Source: Parabacteroides distasonis | GTDB lineage: Bacteria; Bacteroidota; Bacteroidia; Bacteroidales; Tannerellaceae | Direction of reading: 5' to 3' | NCBI RefSeq assembly: GCF_004793765.1 | Contig: NZ_SRYM01000015.1 | Span: 1 to 64,000 of the forward strand | Length of the DNA: 64,000 nt | Part shown: positions 15,401 through 23,483 of the stretch, in pieces | Position numbering within the stretch: the first letter of the stretch is position 1 | Layout of the letters: each line of letters opens with the position of its first letter | Notes under the pieces: generated by a model | What the model saw: only the letters and a program-made list of their open reading frames with translations | Database searches by the model: none | Told to the model about the DNA's origin: nothing | Made by a program: the position numbers and the translations under genes

Positions 15401-16618
15401 CTATTTAAAGCGTAAAAACATATAAATATTGTTTGCCTCCTCATTGGATTTAGAAACAAGCCTTGCTAAATCTCCTTTTAATCGATTTTCAAGAAGGGCG
15501 ATTTGAAGTTCTTCCATGGATAGTTCGATACAAGCAGTCGTTCCATTCATAAGCATGTTAGGGGAGAGTGTGAACGTTTTGTCTTCATAATCCGCTAATT
15601 TCAATATTTGCTTATAGAGTTTTCCGTCTTGTGGATCACGAACCAAAAATCTTGACTTGAATTGCCCTCTTTCCACTTGCAAGGGGATGCTTTCAATAAA
15701 TTGGTAGCCTTTACTTTGAATATATCCGTTCATATAGACGATTGGTTGAGTTGTCGCTATAGCGGGCTTACATATCGCTTGCGGAGTAAGATGGCGATTT
15801 TTATCTATGTGAAACAGGGTGTCAGTCTCTTGGTTATAAAGAGTCGCTCCTTCTTTGGTTGGTACGATACGATTAGTCTTTGCCACAAATACAATATTAT
15901 TACCTGCGATATTTTCAGTAACGTTTAATTGTATATTTTCATTCTCAGATAGAGAAAGGTATTGCTCGACAGCTCCGTTTTCTTTCGAAATCAGCACGAA
16001 TGGTTTCTCGTGACATTCATTATTGCCCTCTTGCTCTGGAATTTCTTTTGATTGGGGATCGGCTATTGCGGAAAAGGCGATCCGATGTCTTGCCTCACTG
16101 TCATAAATTAGCAGGTGGTTGTTATCGAAATCGATAGCCTCTGTGATCCAACTCTTTTCCGGAAGGGAGAGTGATCGTATATAAGTGCCATTCGAGTCAT
16201 ATACATGTATTTGATTTTTGAAATAGGCGAATATTTCATCTCTTTTTTGGTCATATAAAAAGCCGGTAAGTACCGTGTATTCTCCGGGACCATTCCCTTT
16301 ATGGTTGAAATGCCGAAGTGGCTTTCCCGACTTATCGAAGAAAAGGAACGAACCCGATGGGAAATCAAAGAGTAACACTTCATTTTGTCCCTCTTTTATC
16401 AGTGGACGACGGAATAAATAGTCTGGATTGTTATTGCTAGGTTGAAAATAGCTGATCTCCGCTACTTCGGTTAGAAAAATCTCTTTCTCTTGGGGATTAT
16501 CTACCAGAACAAATGAGATTAAATCCATTTGGGTAGGAATTTGTGAGCAGGCTTGCGATAATAAGCATATAATGAAAATTGGTAAGATATATGTTCGCAT
16601 AATTATGTGGTTTATCAT
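15401..16618 (-). CDS. 6-bladed beta-propeller lipoprotein (copy 2)
   Basis: The product starts with a lipoprotein signal (IFIICLLSQACSQ, lipobox LSQAC), so it is membrane anchored. Propeller blades include FLFFDKSGKPLRHFNHKGNG-type repeats (residues about 88-115). The start may be the ATG at 16600 (MRTYILPIF) rather than 16618. It is less similar to the other two propellers and has a different C-terminus. It lies between precursor 2 and the VKOR fusion gene. Role unknown; surface binding of the mature peptide is a guess. Confidence 0.78.
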   Translation of the reverse strand: MINHIIMRTYILPIFIICLLSQACSQIPTQMDLISFVLVDNPQEKEIFLTEVAEISYFQPSNNNPDYLFRRPLIKEGQNEVLLFDFPSGSFLFFDKSGKPLRHFNHKGNGPGEYTVLTGFLYDQKRDEIFAYFKNQIHVYDSNGTYIRSLSLPEKSWITEAIDFDNNHLLIYDSEARHRIAFSAIADPQSKEIPEQEGNNECHEKPFVLISKENGAVEQYLSLSENENIQLNVTENIAGNNIVFVAKTNRIVPTKEGATLYNQETDTLFHIDKNRHLTPQAICKPAIATTQPIVYMNGYIQSKGYQFIESIPLQVERGQFKSRFLVRDPQDGKLYKQILKLADYEDKTFTLSPNMLMNGTTACIELSMEELQIALLENRLKGDLARLVSKSNEEANNIYMFLRFK

Positions 16619-16695
16619 GATTAATATATGATGTATTTATCTATGCTTGTTCTCTTATATCAATACGGCTAAGCCTATTGATCATGAACTTTCGC

Positions 16696-16902
16696 TTAAG
16701 AGCAGCCTGCACGTTCTCCATAGTAACTCTTGCATAGTGTAGTGCAAGAATTTATGTCAGATGCACCGATAAAACAACAAAGTTGGCCATCAACCATACA
16801 TGCGTATGATCCTCCCCCTAAGATTTTCATCTTTTGTTCTTTTGGAAGAACTTTACCTTGTTGGTTTAATACTACTTTTGTCAGTTTTTTGAGTTTATTC
16901 AT
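16696..16902 (-). CDS. Six-cysteine RiPP/bacteriocin-like precursor 2
   Basis: The 68-residue peptide has the leader MNKLKKLTKVVLNQQGKVLP...MKILGGG (Gly29-31) and a core with cysteines at 35, 42, 43, 53, 57 and 67. The pattern C-x6-CC-x9-C-x3-C-x9-C differs from precursors 1 and 3, while the leader is nearly the same as in precursor 3. Upstream DNA carries a dyad shared with precursor 3. Export after GG cleavage by a C39 protease is expected from the leader class, but no transporter is encoded nearby. Confidence 0.78.
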   Translation of the reverse strand: MNKLKKLTKVVLNQQGKVLPKEQKMKILGGGSYACMVDGQLCCFIGASDINSCTTLCKSYYGERAGCS

Positions 16903-16943
16903 AATTTGGAAGATTTAAAAAGTTAATTGATGTGTATCAAGTG

Positions 16944-16960
16944 CTTTGATATTCACAAAG
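16944..16960 (-). promoter_or_regulatory. Conserved dyad upstream of precursor 2
   Basis: CTTTG-N7-CAAAG, read as CTTTGTGAATATCAAAG on the coding strand, lies about 40 bases before the start. Dyad and following leader (ACACATCAATTAAC) recur before precursor 3, so it is a candidate operator or promoter part. Confidence 0.45.
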
Positions 16961-17176
16961 AAAATCAAAAAATATTAAAAAACAAGGAGGACTATGTTTT
17001 TTTATTGTTTTAAGGTGTTTTTATTAAATTGATAGTGTGGATTACAATGATTAACTTTTATGGAAAGGTCATGAGAAATGATTTAATATGTGCTGTATAA
17101 GTACAATGTTGATGATGTTACATTTATCCGTTAGGTACGAAAGTTTGAGTTAAAATTATTCTTGCGGACAAAAGTC

Positions 17177-17215
17177 ATGGCAGAACGTGTGAATGGCATG
17201 ATCGAGGCTTTGTAA
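17177..17215 (+). pseudogene. Possible IS3-type transposase remnant
   Basis: A short frame reads VMAERVNGMIEAL then stops. The AERVNG signature resembles the end of the integrase core in IS3-family transposases (NxxAERxNGxxK). No other part of an insertion sequence is visible, so this is a weak call, of interest only because a duplication scar lies beside it. Confidence 0.25.
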
Positions 17216-17232
17216 CGAATCGTGTGGGTAAT

Positions 17233-17421
17233 CTAACTTTTGTGTTTTTTAATTCGGCTGCTACGTTCTTTAATACTCTATTTATAATAACACAGCATCT
17301 CGGACAATCCCAGCAAGTTATTTTTGTGTGGATACCTTTAATAAAATATTATCGTAAAATCCTTCGTGTATCTTATCGATAAGATTTCTAAAATTTGGAT
17401 GAACAGATTGTCATGTTCCAT
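17233..17421 (-). pseudogene. Broken duplicate of the VKOR-fusion gene 5' end
   Basis: Read from an ATG at 17421, the frame gives MEHDNLFIQILEILSIRYTKDFTI and, after an in-frame stop, YPHKNNLLGLSEMLCYY and another stop. This aligns along its length with residues 1-55 of the intact fusion protein (MRRNNIFIEILETVSIKYTV..., PHKNNLFGLSEMLRYY). Only this 5' fragment remains. It follows the propeller gene 17441-18556 just as the intact VKOR gene follows its propeller, so an ancestral module was duplicated and one copy decayed. Confidence 0.85.
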
Positions 17422-17440
17422 AGCTTAGAGTTTTTAGTGA

Positions 17441-18556
17441 TTATCTCAGCTTCCCGATAAACAGCACCGGATTACTCTCCTCGTTCAGTCCGGGGAAACG
17501 TCGTGCGAACTCTTCCTTCTTCAAAACGTCTTCCGGATACATCAGCATGGCGCACCAGCCCTCATCTAACGAGAAGAACTGTTTGGGCAACCACCGGAAG
17601 TTGTCATCGAACTTGATGTTTTCTAAAACTCTTGCGTTTCCGTCTTTTTTGTCGATTAAGGCAACCCCTTCAAGATCATCCCTTTTTCCCTTGAAGGAGA
17701 GTAATATTGTTTCCTTTGATTCCACGTAATCCGGGATATGCCCGATGTATCCTTTCTCTGTCTCCTCCATTACAATTTGCATATCATTCTTTCCGTCTTG
17801 TGCCCAAAATCCCGCTGGAGGAATTTTATTGTCGATATTTATTCGATATCGAACTTTAGTGCTATCCATCGTACACTCAAGTATCTCATTGCCTTGATAG
17901 CCATGAGAGATTATAAGTCCTTCAAAACGTTCGAATGAGTTTGTGAATGAGCTGATATATTTATTTTGTTTCTCTATGGAGTCATAGGTGCTGATATAGG
18001 TTCCGTTCTTATGATTGATTATTCTGTAACGCAATTGCCTCTCGGCAGGCGCACATTTTATAATGTATGAGTTGTCATTAAATAGGGTGATAGCCTCTAT
18101 ATATGCTATGTTTTCATAATGCCTATTATTGATGAACTCGAATGAGGTTGAATAGGTTATCATGGATTGTGTGGATGCTATGGTGATATCGCCATTGGGC
18201 CATATCATAAAATTGTTAAGGAAGGGGTACGATTGTGGATCTTCCCCTTTTTTAGATAAGACACGTTTGATTTTTCCTGATTTATCATATACTATTAAAA
18301 TGTTATCAGAGCCGATGTATATATCCTCTTGAAAGAGGGCGATGTTCTTGATTTTGTAAAGTACATCTATCAATGCGTCATCCCTTGTTTCCAGGGGGAC
18401 ATACCAATGTTCTTCAAATACTTCATCCACGTCTTTTTCTACCCGATGTGAGAGTGGAATAAAATACTCGATTATTTCGTCCTTGCTATTATCCTTGGCT
18501 TGATCCTGATTACAACTGATAAGCAAAAGAGCGACTAAAAATAGAAGATAGATCAT
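17441..18556 (-). CDS. 6-bladed beta-propeller lipoprotein (copy 3)
   Basis: I place the start at the ATG at 18556 (MIYLLFLVALLLISCNQDQ), which gives a clean lipoprotein signal with lipobox LISC; an open frame extends upstream into precursor 3 but lacks a signal and is basic. The 371-residue product has blades such as NILIVYDKSGKIKRVLSKKG. Its last 18 residues match copy 1 exactly and the two proteins are alike along their length (KGYIGHIP, FWAQDGKN/FWQSSDNS). It belongs to the same module as precursor 3. Confidence 0.8.
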   Translation of the reverse strand: MIYLLFLVALLLISCNQDQAKDNSKDEIIEYFIPLSHRVEKDVDEVFEEHWYVPLETRDDALIDVLYKIKNIALFQEDIYIGSDNILIVYDKSGKIKRVLSKKGEDPQSYPFLNNFMIWPNGDITIASTQSMITYSTSFEFINNRHYENIAYIEAITLFNDNSYIIKCAPAERQLRYRIINHKNGTYISTYDSIEKQNKYISSFTNSFERFEGLIISHGYQGNEILECTMDSTKVRYRINIDNKIPPAGFWAQDGKNDMQIVMEETEKGYIGHIPDYVESKETILLSFKGKRDDLEGVALIDKKDGNARVLENIKFDDNFRWLPKQFFSLDEGWCAMLMYPEDVLKKEEFARRFPGLNEESNPVLFIGKLR

Positions 18557-18630
18557 GATCGTTTTTGTTTTAAGAAAAAAAGCGGGTTTTAGCAGATGGC
18601 GCCTGCTAAAACCTGTTCTTTCTTTTGTTA

Positions 18631-18843
18631 CTAACCTCCTATGGTATTGCAGTTTTGTACTCCTCCAAGACCATTGCATTTAGAATCACACTCAGAGCAG
18701 CTGGAGGCTTCAAAGGAACCGGAACTGTTCCAGCAATGACAATACGCACTTCCTCCCCCTAAGATTTTCATCATTTGCTCTTTTGGAAGAACTTTACCTT
18801 GTAGGTTTAACACTACTTTTGTCAGTTTTTTTAGATTGTCCAT
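18631..18843 (-). CDS. Six-cysteine RiPP/bacteriocin-like precursor 3
   Basis: The 70-residue peptide has a leader almost identical to precursor 2 (MDNLKKLTKVVLNLQGKVLP...MKILGGG) but a core like precursor 1: GSAYCHC, with cysteines at 35, 37, 49, 52, 56 and 65, that is CxC-x11-CxxC-x3-C-x8-C. The core is rich in Ser, Gly and Asn. It heads the locus and has its own upstream dyad. Start chosen at the ATG matching the leader of precursor 2. Confidence 0.78.
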   Translation of the reverse strand: MDNLKKLTKVVLNLQGKVLPKEQMMKILGGGSAYCHCWNSSGSFEASSCSECDSKCNGLGGVQNCNTIGG

Positions 18844-18891
18844 AATTTGAAAGATTTAAAAGGTTAATTGATGTGTGGTCAAATGTTTTTG

Positions 18892-18908
18892 CTTTGATAT
18901 TTACAAAG
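18892..18908 (-). promoter_or_regulatory. Conserved dyad upstream of precursor 3
   Basis: CTTTGTAAATATCAAAG on the coding strand repeats the dyad seen before precursor 2 with one base changed. About 65 bases from the dyad to the ATG are conserved between both genes, although intergenic DNA elsewhere in the locus is not. Confidence 0.45.
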
Positions 18909-19078
18909 GAACTAAAAAAAAATAAAAAGCAATAGGTGTTGCGTTTTTTTAATTGTTATTTATTATATTTTGCTTATGTAATATTGCTGATTATAATAGT
19001 GTTACGGAAGACTATGGATACATAGGGGGATAAACCCTTTTTATACTTACCCATACGATTCATCTACGGGGCGATTGT

Positions 19079-19645
19079 TTAGATCTTGTAGTAGTAGGGG
19101 CGTACTCCTTCCGGAAGGAAGAAACGGATATCCTTGCCGGTTTGGTAAGCGTTACGGATAAATGTGGAGGAGATTTCCATCAAGGGAGCGTCTACCTTTT
19201 TCACGTTCGGATAAATGGCAGGGATCGAGATGTCGAATCCTAGACGGGGATAAATCAGCAGTTTGTAGTTTTGGAGTATTTTTTCATATTCTTTCCATCG
19301 GGGGAAAAGTTGCCAGTTATCGGCTCCCATGATAAAATAAAAGTCCCTATCCAGATAGTTACTGGATAAGGCTCGCAAGGTATCAATGGAATAAGAAGGT
19401 TTCGGCAGGTGGAACTCAATATCGCAGACCTTGAATTTCGGGTATCCGTCAATGGCGGCTTGGGCCATTTCCAACCGTAGTGAGTCATCTAGCAAGTCAT
19501 CCTTTTTCTTCAGCGGATTATGAGGCGTGACCACGAACCACACCTCATCCAGTCCCTCGAACTCACATAGCCAGTTCGCTAAGGCGAGATGGCCTATGTG
19601 AATGGGATTGAACGATCCACTGTAGATGCCGGTCTTGAGTCTCAT
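19079..19645 (-). CDS. nadD: Nicotinate-nucleotide adenylyltransferase
   Basis: NadD joins nicotinate mononucleotide and ATP to form deamido-NAD in NAD synthesis. The nucleotidyltransferase signature [10 protein letters not shown] and the late ISSTFIR motif are present, and the 188-residue length is normal. I chose the ATG at 19645 ([12 protein letters not shown]), 8 bases after the upstream stop, over 19672, which would overlap the upstream gene. It is the last gene of the yicC-gmk-small membrane protein-nadD operon. Confidence 0.93.
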   Translation of the reverse strand: MRLKTGIYSGSFNPIHIGHLALANWLCEFEGLDEVWFVVTPHNPLKKKDDLLDDSLRLEMAQAAIDGYPKFKVCDIEFHLPKPSYSIDTLRALSSNYLDRDFYFIMGADNWQLFPRWKEYEKILQNYKLLIYPRLGFDISIPAIYPNVKKVDAPLMEISSTFIRNAYQTGKDIRFFLPEGVRPYYYKI

Positions 19646-19653
19646 CTTTATAC

Positions 19654-19833
19654 TTACCCCTTCTTTTGCCAACCCTTATAGTTGATAAAACAAATGAATA
19701 TATTAAATATCAGGATGCCCCCGATGATATACTCCTTATAATACAGGCTAATACCACCTAATACGAGGCTCGCTATCCCACAAACGATAGAAAGCCCCAT
19801 CATAAAACGGGTATTCTTGAATATATTAGACAT
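19654..19833 (-). CDS. Small two-helix membrane protein
   Basis: A 59-codon frame starts with ATG at 19833 and encodes two hydrophobic helices ([19 protein letters not shown] and [16 protein letters not shown]) with a basic tail (NYKGWQKKG). It fits snugly between gmk (3 bases) and nadD, so it is very likely a real gene of this operon. Function unknown. Confidence 0.75.
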   Translation of the reverse strand: MSNIFKNTRFMMGLSIVCGIASLVLGGISLYYKEYIIGGILIFNIFICFINYKGWQKKG

Positions 19834-19836
19834 AGA

Positions 19837-20403
19837 CTATTTGTTTAAGAACTCACGAATGATCTTCAACGCATCTTTTTGGGCAGTCTCCAGATCATCG
19901 TTTACGACAACCTTATCAAACTGTCCCGTGAACCCTAATTCATACTCAGCCTTGGCGATACGGCTTTCGATAACTTCCGGGCTGTCTGTTCCCCGTCCTT
20001 CCAATCGCTTCCGTAGGTCGTCGATGGAAGGGGGTTGGATAAAAACAGACAGGGCACGGTCTCCATAGAATTTCTTGATATTGCATCCGCCTACCACATC
20101 CACATCGAAAATCACGTTATCCCCTTCGTTCAAGATACGCTCTACCTCGCTCTTTAACGTACCGTAATATTTATCGGTATACACCTCCTCATATTCCAAG
20201 AAGTCTCCATTAGCGATACGACTGCGGAATTCTTCCGGCGTAAGGAAATAATATTCCACACCATTCTTCTCGGTTCCCCGCGGAGCCCGGCTGGTAGCCG
20301 AGATGGAGAAACGAAGGTGTAAATCCTGTTTCAAAAGATAATTAATAATGGTTGATTTTCCGGAACCCGAGGGTGCGGAGAAGATAATTAATTTGCCAGC
20401 CAT
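19837..20403 (-). CDS. gmk: Guanylate kinase
   Basis: Gmk phosphorylates GMP to GDP with ATP. P-loop APSGSGKST (residues 10-18), the GMP-binding SATSRAPRGTEKNGVEYYF region and a normal length of 188 residues are seen. It follows yicC by 14 bases. Confidence 0.96.
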   Translation of the reverse strand: MAGKLIIFSAPSGSGKSTIINYLLKQDLHLRFSISATSRAPRGTEKNGVEYYFLTPEEFRSRIANGDFLEYEEVYTDKYYGTLKSEVERILNEGDNVIFDVDVVGGCNIKKFYGDRALSVFIQPPSIDDLRKRLEGRGTDSPEVIESRIAKAEYELGFTGQFDKVVVNDDLETAQKDALKIIREFLNK

Positions 20404-20417
20404 TCTCGTTAATCTTA

Positions 20418-21290
20418 TTATAATACGTTTAGTACCTGTTCCTTGATTTGTTCCAACTCGTCTTTCATCTGGACCACGATCTTCTGCATCTCGGCGTGGT
20501 TGCTTTTTGAACCGAGCGTATTGATCTCACGTCCCATTTCCTGAGCGATAAAACCGAGCTTCTTGCCTTGGCCGTGACCGGATTCCATGGTTGAGATAAA
20601 ATATTTCAAGTGGTTGTCCAGACGGTTCTTTTCCTCGTTGACATCCAGCTTCTCGATGTAATAGATCATCTCCTGCTCGAAGCGATTCTTGTCGTAGTCC
20701 TTCTCGGCTATCTTTTGCAGGTTATCCATGATACGAGCCTTGATCTTCTCGATACGTTTCCCCTCGTATTTCTCCACTTCTTTCAACAGAGTGGCGATAT
20801 TGGCTATCTTTCGCTCGAAAAGCTTTTGAAGCATAGCTCCTTCTTGGATGCGGAAATCACACAGGTGCTTGATAGCGTCTTTTACCGTTGCTAAAACCAC
20901 TTCCCATTCGGATTCGTCCGGTTCTACGGTCTCGGATTTGATAGCGTCCGGCATCCGTAGCAAAGTCTGGAACCAATCACTCGGAACACTGATGTTCAGT
21001 TTCTCGGCGATCTCCTTGATTTGATTGTAGTAATTCTCTACGGCGGCAAGATTGATCTGTGTAGGAGTATCTTTGCCTATATATTCTATAAAGATATTGA
21101 ACTCAACTTTTCCCCGCTCCAAAGATTGAAGTAACAGGCTCCGAAGCTCCATCTCCTTTTCCTTGTATATGGAAGGGATACGGGTGGACAAATCCAATTG
21201 CTTACTGTTTAAAGCCTTTATCTCTACGGTTACTTTTTTTGAAGGGAGCTCGGCAGTAACCTTACCGAATCCAGTCATTGATTGTATCAT
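20418..21290 (-). CDS. yicC: YicC-family endoribonuclease
   Basis: The sequence starts MIQSMTGFGK, the family signature, at the ATG at 21290; a start at 21311 would lie before the predicted transcription start. Length (290 residues) and the C-terminal GKKLGFIAQEMGREINTLGSK motif are standard. YicC proteins are helical RNases with roles in RNA turnover in E. coli; the Bacteroidetes role is not established. It is cotranscribed with gmk. Confidence 0.92.
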   Translation of the reverse strand: MIQSMTGFGKVTAELPSKKVTVEIKALNSKQLDLSTRIPSIYKEKEMELRSLLLQSLERGKVEFNIFIEYIGKDTPTQINLAAVENYYNQIKEIAEKLNISVPSDWFQTLLRMPDAIKSETVEPDESEWEVVLATVKDAIKHLCDFRIQEGAMLQKLFERKIANIATLLKEVEKYEGKRIEKIKARIMDNLQKIAEKDYDKNRFEQEMIYYIEKLDVNEEKNRLDNHLKYFISTMESGHGQGKKLGFIAQEMGREINTLGSKSNHAEMQKIVVQMKDELEQIKEQVLNVL

Positions 21291-21308
21291 TTTTCTCAAA
21301 AGTTTGTG

Positions 21309-21316
21309 CAAAGATA
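21309..21316 (-). promoter_or_regulatory. Promoter -7 box of yicC-gmk-nadD operon
   Basis: TATCTTTG on the minus strand matches TAnnTTTG exactly and lies about 19 bases before the chosen yicC start. Confidence 0.6.
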
Positions 21317-21479
21317 GTGGTTTCCTTTTAGATTTGATGTTTATTTTCCCATAAATAGATGTTTCTCATAGGACTGCCAGGATAGTATAATGAATTTTTG
21401 TATACCTTCGCAGCCTAATCAGATTGAAGGATTGAGATTGCTTGTTCGTTCAATTATCAATTGTTAATAGTTAATTATT

Positions 21480-22196
21480 ATGTCATTGATTTTAAATATC
21501 GAGACATCCACTTCCGTGTGTTCAGTAGCCCTGTCGGAAGGGGAGGAGGTGGTCTTTGAGAAGGCTTCCTTTGAGGGGCCGTCTCATGCGGCGTTATTGG
21601 GCGTTTATATGGAAGAGGCATTAAAGGTCGCAAAGTCGAAAGGGATGAAACTGGATGCTGTGGCAGTAAGTAGCGGACCCGGATCTTATACGGGGTTGCG
21701 TATCGGGGTGTCTGTGGCTAAAGGACTATGCTTTGGGTATGGTATTCCTTTGATCGGTATTCATACGTTGGATATTTTAGCGTCTGACGCTATCCGGAAA
21801 AATAAGGAGGAGGCCGATTGCTTATATTGCGCTATGTTGGATGCCCGCCGTATGGAAGTCTACACTTCGATTTATGATTCCCATCTCAACACGATACGTG
21901 CCACGACCGCTGATATCATAGATGCTGATTCGTATGCTTCTTTTTTAGAGAACGGTAAGGTTTGTTTCTTTGGGGACGGTGCCGCTAAATGTAAGGCGGT
22001 AATCACTTCTCCGAACGCTTGTTTTATAGATGGTATCTATCCATTGGCTGTAAATATGGCATCCTTGTCGCAGAAGGCATATGATGAGGGGCGTTTTGAG
22101 AATGTGGCTTATTTTGAGCCTTTCTATTTGAAAGAATTCCAAGCAACGATCGCTAAGAACAAAGTGCTGAACGAGGCGTTAGGGAAAAACAAATAA
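21480..22196 (+). CDS. tsaB: tRNA t6A synthesis protein TsaB
   Basis: TsaB is the inactive partner of TsaD in threonylcarbamoylation of tRNA A37. The ASKHA start LNIETSTSVCSVAL and SSGPGSYTGLRIGVS motif are diagnostic; length 238 is usual. It is alone on the plus strand and convergent with the decarboxylase operon. A TACCTTCG sequence upstream is an imperfect promoter match. Confidence 0.93.
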   Translation: MSLILNIETSTSVCSVALSEGEEVVFEKASFEGPSHAALLGVYMEEALKVAKSKGMKLDAVAVSSGPGSYTGLRIGVSVAKGLCFGYGIPLIGIHTLDILASDAIRKNKEEADCLYCAMLDARRMEVYTSIYDSHLNTIRATTADIIDADSYASFLENGKVCFFGDGAAKCKAVITSPNACFIDGIYPLAVNMASLSQKAYDEGRFENVAYFEPFYLKEFQATIAKNKVLNEALGKNK

Positions 22197-22263
22197 GAGT
22201 AAGGGCACATAACCAAATTCATGCTCCGGTTCCTATAGAGCAAGCTAACTGAGAACAATAACA

Positions 22264-22302
22264 TAAAAAGGCGGGATCCTTTCGGACCTCGCCTTTTTTA
22301 AT
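22264..22302. terminator. Convergent terminator between tsaB and the decarboxylase operon
   Basis: AAAAAGGCGGGATCC and GGACCTCGCCTTTTT form a GC-rich stem around TTTC with A and T runs on the two sides, serving both convergent units. Confidence 0.8.
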
Positions 22303-22318
22303 ATAGATAGTTATTTTA

Positions 22319-23479
22319 TTAACCAAGGAATCCTAGCAAGATACCGGCAGCTACAGCGGAACCGATTACGCCTGCGACGTTCGGACCCATAGCGTGCATC
22401 AGCAAGTAGTTGCTTGGATCGTATTCCAAACCTACGTTCTGGGAAATACGGGCAGCGTCAGGTACGGCGGATACACCGGAGTTACCGATCAACGGATTGA
22501 TCTTGTTGCCTTCTTTCAAAAACAGGTTGAAGAACTTAACGAACAATACACCTGCGCAAGTAGCAATAACGAATGACAACGCACCCAAACCGAAAATCTT
22601 GATAGAGTTTAATGTTAAGAACTGGGTAGCTTGTGTAGAAGCACCTACCGTGATGCCTAACAAGATCGTGATAACATCGATCAGCGGGCCGCGGGCTGTC
22701 TCTGCCAAACGGCGAGTTACGCCACTTTCCTTGATCAAGTTACCAAAGAACAACATTCCCAACAATGGCAGGCCAGACGGCACCAAGAAGGCTGTCAACA
22801 ATAAACCAACGATCGGGAAAATGATTTTCTCCGTCTGTGAAACAGCTCTAGGCGGTTTCATACGGATCACACGTTCTTTTTGTGTCGTAAGTAAACGCAT
22901 GAACGGCGGTTGGATAATAGGAACCAATGCCATGTACGAATAGGCTGATACGGCAATCGCACCCATTAAGTTGGGAGCCAACTTAGAGGACAAGAAGATC
23001 GCGGTCGGACCATCCGCACCACCGATAATACCGATAGCACCGGCTTGGCTCGGATCGAAGCCCATTTGCAAGGCGATGATGTAAGCTCCGAAAATACCAA
23101 ATTGAGCAGCAGCTCCAACTAGCATTAACTTAGGGTTGGATATCAAAGCGGAGAAGTCTGTCATGGCACCGATACCGAGGAATATCAAGGGTGGATACCA
23201 TCCCTGCTTCACACCTTGGTACAGGATGTTCAATACGGAACCCTCTTCGTATATACCCAACTGCAATCCGGCGTCCTTGAATGGAATGTTACCGATCAAG
23301 ATACCGAAACCGATCGGGATCAGGAGCATTGGCTCGAACTCATACTTTATAGCCAGGAATATGAACAACAAACCTACCAGCAGCATTATGATATGCCCCG
23401 GAGTTGCGTTCGCAAATCCTGTATAAGAGAGAAATATTTGGATATTTTCTCCTAGGAATTGTAAGAAACTTTCTTGCAT
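22319..23479 (-). CDS. Na+-translocating methylmalonyl-CoA/oxaloacetate decarboxylase beta subunit
   Basis: This 386-residue membrane protein decarboxylates carboxybiotin and couples it to Na+ export. It has multiple helices and the family signature GGADGPTAIFLSSKLAP, plus an NSGVSAVPDAAR region near the C-terminus that is conserved for Na+ handling. It is the last gene of the mce-alpha-gamma-biotin carrier-beta operon. The substrate is taken as methylmalonyl-CoA because mce and an MmdA-type alpha subunit are in the operon; this fits succinate-to-propionate fermentation. Confidence 0.94.
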   Translation of the reverse strand: MQESFLQFLGENIQIFLSYTGFANATPGHIIMLLVGLLFIFLAIKYEFEPMLLIPIGFGILIGNIPFKDAGLQLGIYEEGSVLNILYQGVKQGWYPPLIFLGIGAMTDFSALISNPKLMLVGAAAQFGIFGAYIIALQMGFDPSQAGAIGIIGGADGPTAIFLSSKLAPNLMGAIAVSAYSYMALVPIIQPPFMRLLTTQKERVIRMKPPRAVSQTEKIIFPIVGLLLTAFLVPSGLPLLGMLFFGNLIKESGVTRRLAETARGPLIDVITILLGITVGASTQATQFLTLNSIKIFGLGALSFVIATCAGVLFVKFFNLFLKEGNKINPLIGNSGVSAVPDAARISQNVGLEYDPSNYLLMHAMGPNVAGVIGSAVAAGILLGFLG

Positions 23480-23483
23480 ATCA

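Noticed and set aside
18557..18679. 41-residue extension of propeller copy 3
   Set aside because: It overlaps precursor 3 and hides a clean lipoprotein signal that begins at 18556.
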